The notes: generated by a model from the letters alone, not told the origin. DNA of 10,161 nucleotides from an uncultured Bacteroidales bacterium (GCA_946405645.1 CAMJHW010000047.1:1-10161); one strand, 5' to 3'. Numbered from the stretch's first letter, positions 1 through 7,999 are shown. Numbers and translations: made by a program.

Positions 1-2
1 AT

Positions 3-2564
3 GTCTTCTGCTGGAACAACTCCACGGACCTGATCATCGCGATCATCAAGCTCCTCGAGGACCAGATCAATGCCGAGGACGACATGCTCGGCGGAGGCGT
101 ACAGGGTATCCTGCTCGTAGAGGACTCGATACGGTACTACTCGACGTATCTCCCCGCGCTATACCGTATGGTGCTGCAGCAGAACAAGGAATCCATCAAG
201 GATACCCTGAACGAGCAGCAGCAGGTCGCGCGCAAGCGCGCAAGGCCCAAAATCCTCATGGCCACCAACTACGACGACGCTGTCGCGCTGTATCAGAAGT
301 ATAAATCCAATCTGCTCGGCGTCATCACCGACGTCGGTTTCGTCATCCACAAGGGTGACAAGCCCTCGGAGGAGAAGATCGACGCCGGAGTGGATCTCTG
401 CAAGCTCATCCATGCGGACAACTCCCGCATGCCCATCCTCATGCAGTCCTCCCAGGAGAGCATGAGGTCCGTGGCTGCGGGCCTCGGCGTGGGATTCATC
501 CGCAAGTCCTCCAAGATGCTCCTCGCCGAGCTGGAGGAGTACATCGAGCGCGAGTTCGGCTTCGGAGATTTCGTAGCCGTCGATCCTTCGACGGGCATCG
601 AGATAGGACGAGCCAGGAACCTTTACGAGTTCGAGAACCTCCTTGCCGTCATCCCCCCGACAGTGTTCAAGGCCCTCGCGGATAAGAACTATCTCTCCAA
701 GTGGCTCTATTCCAGAGGTATATTCAAGCTCGGAAGGGCGTTAAATCCCATCCGTTCCGAAGACTATGCCGACATCGAATCGCACCGCCGCTACGACCTC
801 AAGATCGTCCACGACTACCGCATCTCGCAGGCTTTGGGTGTCGTGGCTGCGTTCGATCCCCAGACCTTCAACGACACCATCTGGTTCTCGCGTTTGGGAA
901 CGGGCTCCATCGGCGGCAAGGCGCGCGGTCTCGCTTTCCTGAACAACATACTTCAGAAATACAATCTCTATGACCAGTGGGAGGACGTCCACGTGATAGT
1001 GCCCCGCACGCTGGTCATCACGACCGACTGGTTCGACCGCTTCATCTCGGAGAACGGACTTAAATACGTCATCGATTCGGACATGAGCGACGAGGACCTC
1101 CTTTCGGAGTTTGTCTCGTCGAACCTTCCGAAGGAGCTGATGGATTCGCTCAAGACCTTCATCAAGGTGGTCCGGCGTCCTTTGGCAGTCCGCTCGTCCT
1201 CCCGTCTAGAGGATTCCTACCACCAGCCTTTCGCGGGCGTGTATTCGACGTATATGCTTCCGTGGGCCGAGCATAGCACCCAGCAGCTCCGCCTGCTCTC
1301 GAAGGCCATAAAGAGCGTTTACGCGAGCGTTTTCTTCTCGGCGGCCAAAAGCTACGTCGTTTCCTCCGGCAATGTCATTTCGGAGGAGAAGATGGCCATC
1401 GTCATCCAGGAAGTGTGCGGAAGCGAGGATCACGGCTATTTCTTCCCGACGTTGTCGGGAGTGGCGCGTTCCATCAACTTCTATCCCGTCGGGCACGAGA
1501 CGGCCGAGGACGGCATCGTCAAGATCGCCTACGGCCTCGGCAAGGCCGTCGTGGACGGCGAGCAGGTGCTGCGCTTCTCTCCGAAGTATCCCAAGCATGC
1601 GCTGCAGCTTTCCACGCCGGAGCTTGTGATGACCGACACGCAGAAGTCCATGCTGGCTCTGAGCATGCAGCCGGAGCGCTTCAGGACATCCGTCGATGAT
1701 GCGGTGAACCTCGAACGGCTTAGCATAGTGGACTGCTACAAGTTCAGATCCTTCCCAAAGGTCGTCTCGACCTGGGACTATGGCAATATGCGCATGATCG
1801 ATTCCGCATTCCCGGAGGGACCGAAATACATCACCTTCGCCCAGATGCTGAAGTACAATACGGCGCCCGTCGCGGACATCGTGGACCGTCTGCTGCAGAT
1901 TGCGAAAGAAGAGATGAAGTGCAATGTCGAGATCGAGTTCGCGGCCGATTTCGAGCCTGACGGACGGTTGTTGTTCAACGTCCTCCAGGTCCGTCCGATC
2001 TCCGTCGACACCCGCTTTGCGGATGTCAACTGGGACAAGATCGACACGGACGGAGCTTTCCTGACCTCTGGCTGCGCCCTCGGCACCGGATGGGTGGAAG
2101 GTGTCTCCGATGTCGTCTATCTGAAGAAGGATGCGTGGAATGTCCTTAAGACACACGATATGGCCAACGAGGTGTGCGCGGTCAACGCCAAGATGCTCGA
2201 AGAGGGGAGGGGTTACATCCTTATCGGCTTCGGGCGCTGGGGCACGAGCCAGCCTTCGCTGGGCGTGCCGGTGCGGTGGAGCGACATTTCCGAGGCGAAA
2301 GCCATCGTGGAATGTTCGCTGCCCGACTTCCAGATCGATCCCAGCCAGGGAACGCATTTCTTCCAGAATCTTACCTCTTTCAATGTAGGATACATCAACG
2401 TCAATCCTTTCGCCCATTCCGAGGACAGTCTGGACTTCAGCGTGCTTGACGCTCTCCCTGCGGTCTCCGAGACCGCATATCTGCGTCATGTTCGCTTCCC
2501 GTCCGACCTCCAGGTCTGCATAGACGGAAAGACAAACAGGGCAATGATCAAATGCAAAGGATAA
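3..2564 (+). CDS. Receiver-like / PEP-pyruvate-binding domain hybrid protein (5' partial)
   Basis: The frame is open from position 3, so the gene starts upstream; the ATG at 84 is internal. Counting from that ATG, residues 8-160 resemble a CheY-type receiver: an E-D pair in LLVEDS (13-14), a candidate phospho-acceptor Asp83 in VITDVGF, Ser122-123 in MQSSQ and Lys141 in FIRKSS, with a charged insert after the first helix. The 28 codons before it look like the end of another such domain. From about 270 comes a PEP/pyruvate-binding (PPDK N-terminal, ATP-grasp) domain: [11 protein letters not shown] (272-282), [11 protein letters not shown] (368-378), [12 protein letters not shown] (481-492) and [10 protein letters not shown] (631-640). 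The usual phosphohistidine swivel domain and PEP barrel are not seen, so it is not a full PEP synthase. About 185 C-terminal residues, including [16 protein letters not shown] (715-730), are not assigned. A cytoplasmic signalling or nucleotide-dependent phosphotransfer role is inference. The 3' end overlaps guaA. Confidence 0.82.
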   Translation, partial: VFCWNNSTDLIIAIIKLLEDQINAEDDMLGGGVQGILLVEDSIRYYSTYLPALYRMVLQQNKESIKDTLNEQQQVARKRARPKILMATNYDDAVALYQKYKSNLLGVITDVGFVIHKGDKPSEEKIDAGVDLCKLIHADNSRMPILMQSSQESMRSVAAGLGVGFIRKSSKMLLAELEEYIEREFGFGDFVAVDPSTGIEIGRARNLYEFENLLAVIPPTVFKALADKNYLSKWLYSRGIFKLGRALNPIRSEDYADIESHRRYDLKIVHDYRISQALGVVAAFDPQTFNDTIWFSRLGTGSIGGKARGLAFLNNILQKYNLYDQWEDVHVIVPRTLVITTDWFDRFISENGLKYVIDSDMSDEDLLSEFVSSNLPKELMDSLKTFIKVVRRPLAVRSSSRLEDSYHQPFAGVYSTYMLPWAEHSTQQLRLLSKAIKSVYASVFFSAAKSYVVSSGNVISEEKMAIVIQEVCGSEDHGYFFPTLSGVARSINFYPVGHETAEDGIVKIAYGLGKAVVDGEQVLRFSPKYPKHALQLSTPELVMTDTQKSMLALSMQPERFRTSVDDAVNLERLSIVDCYKFRSFPKVVSTWDYGNMRMIDSAFPEGPKYITFAQMLKYNTAPVADIVDRLLQIAKEEMKCNVEIEFAADFEPDGRLLFNVLQVRPISVDTRFADVNWDKIDTDGAFLTSGCALGTGWVEGVSDVVYLKKDAWNVLKTHDMANEVCAVNAKMLEEGRGYILIGFGRWGTSQPSLGVPVRWSDISEAKAIVECSLPDFQIDPSQGTHFFQNLTSFNVGYINVNPFAHSEDSLDFSVLDALPAVSETAYLRHVRFPSDLQVCIDGKTNRAMIKCKG

Positions 2565-4072
2565 TCATTCTCGACTTTGGCTCGCAGACCACTCAGCTTA
2601 TAGGCCGGAGAGTCCGCGAGATGAATACTTTCTGCGAAATACTGCCGTATGACCGGTATCCGGAAGATGACGGCGACGTCATCGGCGTCATCCTCAGCGG
2701 CTCGCCGCTGAGCGTTTACGCCGAAGATGCAGCACGTCCTTCGCTCGGCGCTTTCCTCGGCCGCAAGCCCGTGCTGGGCATATGCTATGGCGCCCAGCTG
2801 CTGAGCTTCAGCCAGGGCGGCCGCGTGGAGCCCGTGGGCTCGCGCGAGTACGGCCGCGCCGAGCTGTCGTTCATCGACGCTTCCTGCCCCCTTTTCAAGG
2901 GCATCGAGGCACCCTCGCAGGTGTGGATGAGCCACGGTGACACCATTACGGCCCTGCCGGAAGGTTACCGTGTGACGGCGTCCACGGACAGCGTGGAGTT
3001 CGCCGCTTTCCAGAGCGCCTCCGACCCGGTATGGGGCGTGCAGTTCCATCCCGAAGTGATGCATACGCTACAGGGCGCCCGGCTGCTTGAGAACTTCGTT
3101 GTCGGGATCTGCGGCAGCCGCCGCGATTGGACTCCCGACTCGTTCGTCGAGAGCTCCGTGCAGGAACTGCGCGCGATGCTCGGCGAGGACAAGGTAGTCC
3201 TCGGCCTGAGTGGCGGCGTGGACTCGTCCGTGGCCGCCGTGCTCCTGCATCGCGCCATCGGCGACAGGCTTAACTGCATCTTCGTCAACCACGGATTGCT
3301 TCGCAAGAATGAGTTTGAGGATGTCCTGAAGGACTATGAAGGACTCGGACTCAATGTGAAGGGCGTGGACGCCTCGAAAGAATTCATGGAGGCCCTCGCC
3401 GGCGAGTCCGATCCCGAGCGCAAGCGCAAGATCATCGGCGGAAAGTTTGTCGAAGTGTTCAATGCGCAGGCTTCCAGGATAGAGGGGGCCCGCTGGCTTG
3501 CCCAGGGCACCATCTACCCGGACAGGATAGAGAGCAGCAACATCACCGGCAAGGTCATCAAGAGCCACCACAATGTCGGCGGACTGCCCAAGGAGATGAA
3601 ACTCCGGCTCTGTGAACCGCTCAAATGGCTATTCAAGGATGAAGTCCGTGCGGTCGGCCTCAGTCTCGGTATGCCCCGGCACATGGTGTACAGGCATCCT
3701 TTCCCCGGACCGGGACTTGCCGTGCGCATCCTGGAAGACATCACTCCGGAGAAAGTCCGCATCCTTCAGGACGTAGACGACATATTCATGCGAGGCCTGC
3801 GCGAATACGGTCTTTATGACCGTATCTGGCAGGCCGGCGCCATCCTCCTTCCCGTCCGTACGGTCGGCGTAATGGGGGATGAACGCACGTACGACCGCGC
3901 GGTCGTCCTGCGTGCGGTGACCAGCACCGACGCCATGACGGCCGACTGGGCAGAGCTGCCGACGGATTTCCTGCGTGCGGTCAGCAACGACATCATCAAC
4001 AATGTTAAAGGTGTGAACCGTGTGTGTTACGACATCTCGTCCAAGCCGCCGGCAACCATAGAATGGGAGTAA
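2552..4072 (+). CDS. guaA: GMP synthase (glutamine-hydrolysing)
   Basis: Converts XMP, ATP and glutamine to GMP, the last step of guanine nucleotide synthesis, in the cytoplasm. The 506 residues show the full two-part enzyme. The N-terminal class I glutamine amidotransferase domain has nucleophile Cys78 in GICYGAQLL and the His166/Glu168 pair in GVQFHPEV. The ATP pyrophosphatase domain has the P-loop LSGGVDSS (219-226), and the C-terminal dimerisation/XMP domain has [14 protein letters not shown] (382-395) and the conserved ending PPATIEWE. Length and motif order are typical for the family. The ATG at 2552 lies inside the end of the preceding gene (13-base overlap, different frame) and starts [12 protein letters not shown], the expected N-terminus, so the start is firm and translation is probably coupled. 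No promoter is visible just upstream, so it is likely cotranscribed with the gene before and with glmS after. Confidence 0.97.
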   Translation: MQRIIILDFGSQTTQLIGRRVREMNTFCEILPYDRYPEDDGDVIGVILSGSPLSVYAEDAARPSLGAFLGRKPVLGICYGAQLLSFSQGGRVEPVGSREYGRAELSFIDASCPLFKGIEAPSQVWMSHGDTITALPEGYRVTASTDSVEFAAFQSASDPVWGVQFHPEVMHTLQGARLLENFVVGICGSRRDWTPDSFVESSVQELRAMLGEDKVVLGLSGGVDSSVAAVLLHRAIGDRLNCIFVNHGLLRKNEFEDVLKDYEGLGLNVKGVDASKEFMEALAGESDPERKRKIIGGKFVEVFNAQASRIEGARWLAQGTIYPDRIESSNITGKVIKSHHNVGGLPKEMKLRLCEPLKWLFKDEVRAVGLSLGMPRHMVYRHPFPGPGLAVRILEDITPEKVRILQDVDDIFMRGLREYGLYDRIWQAGAILLPVRTVGVMGDERTYDRAVVLRAVTSTDAMTADWAELPTDFLRAVSNDIINNVKGVNRVCYDISSKPPATIEWE

Positions 4073-4075
4073 AAT

Positions 4076-5920
4076 ATGTGTGGTATAGTAGGATACATCG
4101 GTGACAGGCAGGCCTGTCCGGTTCTGGTCAAGGGACTCAGACGCTTGGAATACAGAGGCTATGACAGCGCGGGAGTCGCGCTGGTGGCTGATGACGGATC
4201 CCTGAACGTTTTCAAATGCAAAGGAAAGATCGACGATCTGGAGCATTTCCTTGCCGACAAGGAAACCGTCGGTACGATAGGCATAGCGCATACCCGCTGG
4301 GCTACCCACGGAGAGCCGAACGACACCAATGCGCATCCGCATTTCTCCGCGGACGGGCGGATCGCGATGATCCACAACGGCATCATAGAGAATTACCGGG
4401 TACTGAAGGATGCGCTCTCCGCAGCGGGAGTCGTATTCAGGAGCGAAACCGATTCGGAGGTGCTTGTCAACCTTATCGAGTATGTGCGCGATACGGAGCA
4501 TTGCAGCCTCGAAGAGGCAGTACGCCTCGCTCTCAAGAAGGTAGTCGGCGCCTATGCCATCGCCGTGGTGGAGAATGGAAACCGGGACAAGATCATTGCC
4601 GCCCGCCAGAGCAGTCCTATGGCCATCGGAGTAGGGAAGGGAGAGTATTTCATCAGCTCGGATGCATCCTCCATAGTGGAATACACCCACGAAATAGTCT
4701 ATGTCGAGGATGGTGAAATCGCTGTCATCGAAAGAGGTAAGCCCTTGCAGCTGGTGACTTTGGAGAATCGCGAAGCTGACGTGAAGGTCACTACCCTGGA
4801 CATTTCCATTTCCGACCTTGAGAAGGGCGGGTATCCTACCTTCATGCTCAAGGAGATCAACGAGCAGCCGCGCACCATAGTCGATTGCATTCGCGGACGC
4901 GTCAATGCCGACAGCGGCCGCGTGATTCTCTCCGGCGTCAGGGACAATATCGAACGTTGGCTTGCCGCGCGACGTGTGATTTTCGTCGCCTGCGGTACGT
5001 CCTGGCACGCGTCGCTCATAGGCAAGCAGCTGTTCGAGAACATCTGCCGCATCCCCGCTGAAGTCGAGTACGCATCGGAGTTCCGCTACCGTAATCCCGT
5101 TCTGTTCTCTGACGACATCGTCATCGCCGTGTCGCAGTCCGGCGAGACCGCCGATACGCTCGCGGCCATCACGCTTGCGCGCAAGGCCGGAGCCTTCGTT
5201 TACGGTATATGCAACGTCATCGGATCGAGCATTGCAAGGGCGACGGACAGCGGCACGTACGTGCACGTCGGTCCGGAGATCGGCGTAGCTTCCACCAAGG
5301 CTTTCACCGGCCAGGTTACCGTGATGGCCATGATGGCTCTTGCCATCGCCGAGAAGAAAGGAACAGTCAGAGGAGAGTACTATGACGAGGTGGCGCGCGG
5401 TCTGCTTGCGCTGCCCGAAAAGATCAAGGAAACCCTTGACGTGAGCACGCAGGTCGCTGACCTGGCTAAGATTTTCACTTACGCCCATAATTTCATATAT
5501 CTAGGCAGAGGGTACAATTATCCCACTGCACTTGAAGGAGCACTTAAACTGAAGGAGATCAGCTATATCCACGCCGAAGGGTACCCGGCCGCCGAGATGA
5601 AGCACGGCCCCATCGCGCTGATTGATGCAGAGATGCCTACCGTTGCCATAGTCACTCCGGATACGACATATGAAAAGACTCTGAGCAATATCGAAGAGGT
5701 CAAGGCGAGAGGAGGGAAAGTGATCGCCGTAATGGCGAAGGGCGACGAGACCGTCCGCAAGATTGCGGACTATGTCATAGAAGTCCCGGCAGTTACGGAC
5801 TGTCTGATGCCTATAATCGTGTCGGTGCCGCTTCAGCTCCTGGCGTACTATATAGCCGTTTACAAGGGTCGGAACGTCGACCAGCCGCGCAACCTCGCCA
5901 AGTCGGTCACCGTTGAATAA
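4076..5920 (+). CDS. glmS: Glutamine--fructose-6-phosphate aminotransferase (isomerising)
   Basis: Makes glucosamine-6-phosphate from fructose-6-phosphate and glutamine, the first committed step toward UDP-GlcNAc for peptidoglycan and lipid A. The 614 residues match the usual length. The Ntn glutaminase domain begins MCGIVGYIG, so after methionine removal Cys2 is the nucleophile. AHTRWATHG (71-79), HNGIIENY (100-107) and SETDSEV (123-129) line the glutamine site. The linker GGYPTFMLKEINEQP (251-265) leads to two SIS isomerase domains with ACGTSWHAS (305-313), SQSGETADT (353-361), EIGVASTKAF (401-410) and KEISYIHAEGYPAAEMKHGP (493-512). It ends in KSVTVE, the conserved C-terminus that reaches the active site. 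The start lies 3 bases after the guaA stop, so there is no room for a glmS ribozyme or a separate promoter. A hairpin terminator follows directly. Confidence 0.97.
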   Translation: MCGIVGYIGDRQACPVLVKGLRRLEYRGYDSAGVALVADDGSLNVFKCKGKIDDLEHFLADKETVGTIGIAHTRWATHGEPNDTNAHPHFSADGRIAMIHNGIIENYRVLKDALSAAGVVFRSETDSEVLVNLIEYVRDTEHCSLEEAVRLALKKVVGAYAIAVVENGNRDKIIAARQSSPMAIGVGKGEYFISSDASSIVEYTHEIVYVEDGEIAVIERGKPLQLVTLENREADVKVTTLDISISDLEKGGYPTFMLKEINEQPRTIVDCIRGRVNADSGRVILSGVRDNIERWLAARRVIFVACGTSWHASLIGKQLFENICRIPAEVEYASEFRYRNPVLFSDDIVIAVSQSGETADTLAAITLARKAGAFVYGICNVIGSSIARATDSGTYVHVGPEIGVASTKAFTGQVTVMAMMALAIAEKKGTVRGEYYDEVARGLLALPEKIKETLDVSTQVADLAKIFTYAHNFIYLGRGYNYPTALEGALKLKEISYIHAEGYPAAEMKHGPIALIDAEMPTVAIVTPDTTYEKTLSNIEEVKARGGKVIAVMAKGDETVRKIADYVIEVPAVTDCLMPIIVSVPLQLLAYYIAVYKGRNVDQPRNLAKSVTVE

Positions 5921-5923
5921 AAG

Positions 5924-5955
5924 AAAAACGCAGATTCCTTGGAACCTGCGTTTTA
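5924..5955. terminator. Bidirectional intrinsic terminator between glmS and flavodiiron gene
   Basis: Arms AAAACGCAG (5925-5933) and CTGCGTTTT (5946-5954) are perfectly complementary, and after one A/C mismatch the inner TTC (5935-5937) pairs with GAA (5942-5944), leaving a CTTG loop. The plus strand has a T run at the 3' arm and the minus strand reads a T run at the other end (A run 5924-5928). It begins 4 bases after the glmS stop and ends 7 bases from the stop of the convergent flavodiiron gene, so it can serve both. Confidence 0.88.
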
Positions 5956-5961
5956 TTATGA

Positions 5962-7146
5962 TTAAGCCAGGACTGCGTCGGCGAGACTTTCCAGAGCGGG
6001 GATATCCGCTTCTTTCATCCGGCTGCGGATCGTTACCACCTGCTCTACGAGGTCGATGTTTTTCATCGTTCCTACCATTTCCTTCATTACGCGGGCAGCC
6101 GAAGGGGCCCAGGAGCCGTTCTCGACAATCGCTATCCTGCGATTGGAGTATCCCTTTATCTGAAGCCTATGAAGGAATTCATACATAGGTGTAAACAGGC
6201 CGGCGTCATATGAGGAAGCAGCGAGAATCAACGTGGGGTAGCGGAAGGCGTCTTCGACATTTTCCGCGACATCGGAGCGGCAAAGGTCGCTCAGAACGAC
6301 TTTCTTCGCGCCCTTTGCGCGGAGGATGTCCGCAAGCTTTTCCGCTGCCTTGAGGGTGCCGCCGTGGATGGAGGCGCAGGCGATGAAGATTCCTTCGCTC
6401 TCGGGGGCATAACGGCTCCAAGTGTCGTACAAACTGATATAGTCACCGAGATTGTCCTCCAGCACGGGGCCGTGAAGGGGGCGGATGGTTTTGACCGGAA
6501 GCGGGGAGAGCTTCTTCAGCAAGGCCTGTACCTGAGCGCCGTATTTTCCTACGATGTTGAAATAGTAGCGGCGGCCTTCGCAAGCCCAATCGTCATCGTC
6601 CCGGCCGTAGAAACCGCACTTGGACAGCGCGCCGAATTTGCCGAAGGCGTCGGCGCTGTAGAGCGCGCCGTCCTTGGCGTCGAACGACACCATGACTTCC
6701 GGCCAGTGGACCATGGGCGCAGCAAAGAACTTCAGGCTGTGCGAGCCGAGTTCGATGACGTCGCTTTCCTTGACGGCCAGCGTGCGGCCGGTCAGGTCGA
6801 GGCCTTCGAAGAACTGGCCAAGCATCTGGATGGCCTTGGCACTGGCGACAAGGGTGACCTCCGGATAAGTCACGAGCACCCAGGAGATGAGGGCGGAATG
6901 GTCCGGTTCCATGTGATGCACGACCAGATAGTCGGGCTTGCGCCCGCCAAGGGCCTCAGAGAGATTGGTCTTCCATTCCTCGCCCTTGCGGGCGTCTGCG
7001 GTATCCATAATGGCTACCTTGCCGTCCAGGATGACATAGGAGTTGTAGGACATCCCTTCCGGGACAATATACTGGCTTTCAAACAGATCGATGTCGAGGT
7101 CATCGACCCCGATATATTTGACCGTGCTGTTCAGGGAAACTGTCAT
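5962..7146 (-). CDS. Class A (FprA-type) flavodiiron protein
   Basis: Cytoplasmic enzyme that reduces O2 to water and/or NO to N2O with electrons from rubredoxin, protecting anaerobes. The 394 residues have the standard two domains. The N-terminal metallo-beta-lactamase-like domain shows the complete di-iron ligand set: His78, Glu80, Asp82 and His83 in HHMEPDHS, His147 in PMVHWPEV, Asp166 in YSADAFG and His225 in PLHGPV; this spacing is that of the family. From about 253 a flavodoxin-like FMN domain follows, with the phosphate loop SIHGGT (259-264), SSYDAG (311-316) and ENGSWAPSA (342-350). There is no C-terminal rubredoxin domain; a separate rubredoxin gene lies divergently next door. The ATG at 7144-7146 is chosen because the frame's only extension starts with a TTG at 7182, upstream of the -7 box at 7171-7178 and so outside the predicted transcript. 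Whether O2 or NO is preferred cannot be read from sequence. Confidence 0.94.
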   Translation of the reverse strand: MTVSLNSTVKYIGVDDLDIDLFESQYIVPEGMSYNSYVILDGKVAIMDTADARKGEEWKTNLSEALGGRKPDYLVVHHMEPDHSALISWVLVTYPEVTLVASAKAIQMLGQFFEGLDLTGRTLAVKESDVIELGSHSLKFFAAPMVHWPEVMVSFDAKDGALYSADAFGKFGALSKCGFYGRDDDDWACEGRRYYFNIVGKYGAQVQALLKKLSPLPVKTIRPLHGPVLEDNLGDYISLYDTWSRYAPESEGIFIACASIHGGTLKAAEKLADILRAKGAKKVVLSDLCRSDVAENVEDAFRYPTLILAASSYDAGLFTPMYEFLHRLQIKGYSNRRIAIVENGSWAPSAARVMKEMVGTMKNIDLVEQVVTIRSRMKEADIPALESLADAVLA

Positions 7147-7170
7147 GATATGGTGGTTATTTTTGATTGA

Positions 7171-7178
7171 CAAATATA
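7171..7178 (-). promoter_or_regulatory. Probable -7 box of the flavodiiron gene
   Basis: On the minus strand this reads TATATTTG, matching the Bacteroidota -7 consensus TAnnTTTG, 25 bases from the ATG at 7146. No clear TTTG is found 19-20 bases further upstream (around 7198-7201), so the -33 element is weak or absent. Confidence 0.6.
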
Positions 7179-7187
7179 GCAAACTGT

Positions 7188-7218
7188 TTTGAGAAATAGA
7201 GCGGGATAACTATATTTG
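7188..7218 (+). promoter_or_regulatory. Probable promoter of the rubredoxin gene
   Basis: TTTG at 7188-7191 and TATATTTG at 7211-7218 are separated by 19 bases, a full match to the Bacteroidota housekeeping sigma consensus (TTTG, N19, TAnnTTTG). The start of transcription would be near 7223-7225, giving a leader of about 55 bases. The -33 element lies only 9 bases from the divergent -7 box of the flavodiiron gene. Confidence 0.72.
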
Positions 7219-7224
7219 TAGGTA

Positions 7225-7240
7225 GCGGGCACTGGCCTGC
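7225..7240 (+). other. Small hairpin at the 5' end of the rubredoxin leader
   Basis: GCGGGC (7225-7230) can pair with GCCTGC (7235-7240) around an ACTG loop, with one G-T wobble. It would sit at or within a few bases of the predicted transcript 5' end, where a stem could stabilise the mRNA. It is short and could be chance. Confidence 0.35.
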
Positions 7241-7278
7241 GACAGCACATTTACCAATAACCATCAATCCTTATCGAC

Positions 7279-7437
7279 ATGTCAAAGTACGTTTGTGACG
7301 TTTGCGGCTGGGAGTACGATCCCGAGACCGGATATCCTGAGGCTGGCATCGCTCCCGGAACCCCGTGGGAGGATGTCCCCGCCGATTTCGTCTGCCCCGT
7401 GTGCGGAGTCTCCAAGGACGAGTTCTCCGAGGCATAG
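7279..7437 (+). CDS. Rubredoxin
   Basis: A 52-residue, one-iron electron carrier of the cytoplasm. It starts [15 protein letters not shown] and has the two metal-binding knuckles CDVCG (Cys6, Cys9) and CPVCG (Cys39, Cys42), at exactly the positions usual for the family. Between them are the typical aromatic and acidic residues (Trp12, Tyr14, Asp15, Gly18, Tyr19, Pro34 and Phe37), and it ends [10 protein letters not shown]. The length is standard and the domain is complete. It has a good promoter of its own and stands head to head with a flavodiiron protein that lacks a built-in rubredoxin domain; established biochemistry of such pairs makes it the likely electron donor. The gene is followed by a GC-rich hairpin. 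Confidence 0.96.
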   Translation: MSKYVCDVCGWEYDPETGYPEAGIAPGTPWEDVPADFVCPVCGVSKDEFSEA

Positions 7438-7460
7438 ATACGGCAGTGAAGCTTTTTTCC

Positions 7461-7488
7461 AGCCCCGCCTTTTACGGCGGGGCTTTGT
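7461..7488 (+). terminator. GC-rich terminator hairpin after rubredoxin
   Basis: AGCCCCGCC (7461-7469) and GGCGGGGCT (7476-7484) form a perfect 9-base-pair stem with a 6-base loop, between the rubredoxin stop and the stop of the convergent thioesterase gene. The following T run is short (CTTTGT), so termination may be less efficient. On the minus strand no T run follows, so it is a weaker case for the thioesterase. Confidence 0.72.
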
Positions 7489-7491
7489 CGG

Positions 7492-7905
7492 TTACTCCAG
7501 GGAAGAAACGCCGAGAGGTGTCCGGCTGGTATAAGCCTGACCGGTGAATGTCGCTATGTTGACGCCGTCCTGGTTTCGGATGATGACTTCTACGACGGGC
7601 ACCTTGTGGTGATCGCTGAGAAAGCGCCCCTCTGCAGTGAGGACGTCACCCTTATGGGCCGAGACATGGTAATAGATCGTGGAACTGATGGCGAAGGTTA
7701 GGTTGTCGCACTGATTGACCACTGCCGCAAATACGATATCCGCCAGCGTGAAAATGGCGCCGCCCTGACAGACGTCTCCGGCATTAAGCAAATCGTCCGT
7801 GACCGTCATTTCTGCCTTGGCAGTCCCTTTCTTGATTTCAATCAGTTTAGCCCCGCATCTCGCTGCGAAGCGGTCGCCTTCATTCAGATAGTCCTTAAGT
7901 GTCAT
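7492..7905 (-). CDS. PaaI-type hotdog-fold acyl-CoA thioesterase
   Basis: A 137-residue single hotdog domain of the PaaI/4HBT thioesterase superfamily, which hydrolyses acyl-CoA or aryl-CoA thioesters in the cytoplasm, normally as an oligomer. The signature segment is NAGDVCQGGAIFTLAD (41-56): the glycine pair at the start of the central helix and Asp56, which corresponds to the catalytic acidic residue of PaaI. The residue before the glycines is Gln47 where E. coli PaaI has His. Later STIYYHVSAHKGD (75-87) and GQAYTSR (122-128) fit the rest of the fold. The ATG at 7903-7905 is chosen: the only longer start, TTG at 7935, is itself part of the -7 box. Substrate is not predictable; phenylacetyl-CoA is not supported, as no paa genes are nearby. 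It converges on rubredoxin and diverges from the PAP2 gene. Confidence 0.86.
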   Translation of the reverse strand: MTLKDYLNEGDRFAARCGAKLIEIKKGTAKAEMTVTDDLLNAGDVCQGGAIFTLADIVFAAVVNQCDNLTFAISSTIYYHVSAHKGDVLTAEGRFLSDHHKVPVVEVIIRNQDGVNIATFTGQAYTSRTPLGVSSLE

Positions 7906-7932
7906 GGTAGGGGAATGTGTGTTTGTTCTATA

Positions 7933-7940
7933 CAAATATA
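7933..7940 (-). promoter_or_regulatory. Probable -7 box of the thioesterase gene
   Basis: The minus strand reads TATATTTG, 27 bases from the ATG at 7905. It is embedded in the 11-base word ACAAATATAGC (plus strand, 7932-7942), identical to that at the flavodiiron promoter (7170-7180). No TTTG is found at the usual -33 distance. Confidence 0.6.
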
Positions 7941-7961
7941 GCTAATCCACCGTTATTTCCC

Positions 7962-7969
7962 TATATTCG
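7962..7969 (+). promoter_or_regulatory. Candidate -7 box of the PAP2 gene
   Basis: TATATTCG differs from TAnnTTTG at one base and lies 30 bases before the ATG at 8000. The surrounding CTATATTCGT matches the 10-base word of the neighbouring promoters at 9 of 10 positions. No convincing -33 element is visible. Confidence 0.45.
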
Positions 7970-7983
7970 TGGTTTGAAACCAC
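7969..7983. promoter_or_regulatory. Perfect 15-base palindrome before the PAP2 gene (operator candidate)
   Basis: GTGGTTTGAAACCAC is a perfect inverted repeat of two 7-base arms around one central G. It touches the candidate -7 box and would cover the predicted transcription start, the place where a repressor dimer would act. The half TGAAACCAC occurs again at 8001-8009, over the start codon. The regulator is unknown and chance is not excluded. Confidence 0.4.
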
Positions 7984-7999
7984 ACTTCAAATCTGCGCC

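Noticed and set aside
84..86. ATG at 84 as the true start of the first gene
   Set aside because: The same frame is open back to position 3 and the 27 upstream codons read like domain sequence, so the gene begins outside the window.
1206..2489. A 427-codon open frame on the minus strand opposite the PEP/pyruvate-binding gene
   Set aside because: The plus frame has clear ATP-grasp motifs through this stretch; the minus translation is rich in Arg, Asp, His and Val with no motif, typical of a shadow frame.
4070..4080. A glmS ribozyme or riboswitch before glmS
   Set aside because: Only 3 bases separate guaA and glmS, so no leader RNA can be present there; the glmS ribozyme is also known mainly from Gram-positive bacteria.
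3629..5488. A 619-codon open frame on the minus strand opposite guaA and glmS
   Set aside because: It lies entirely opposite two well-supported genes, has no recognisable domain, and long antisense frames are expected in GC-rich coding DNA with this codon use.
6364..7170. A 268-codon plus-strand frame opposite the flavodiiron gene
   Set aside because: The minus frame carries the complete di-iron ligand set over the same bases, and the plus translation shows no family features.
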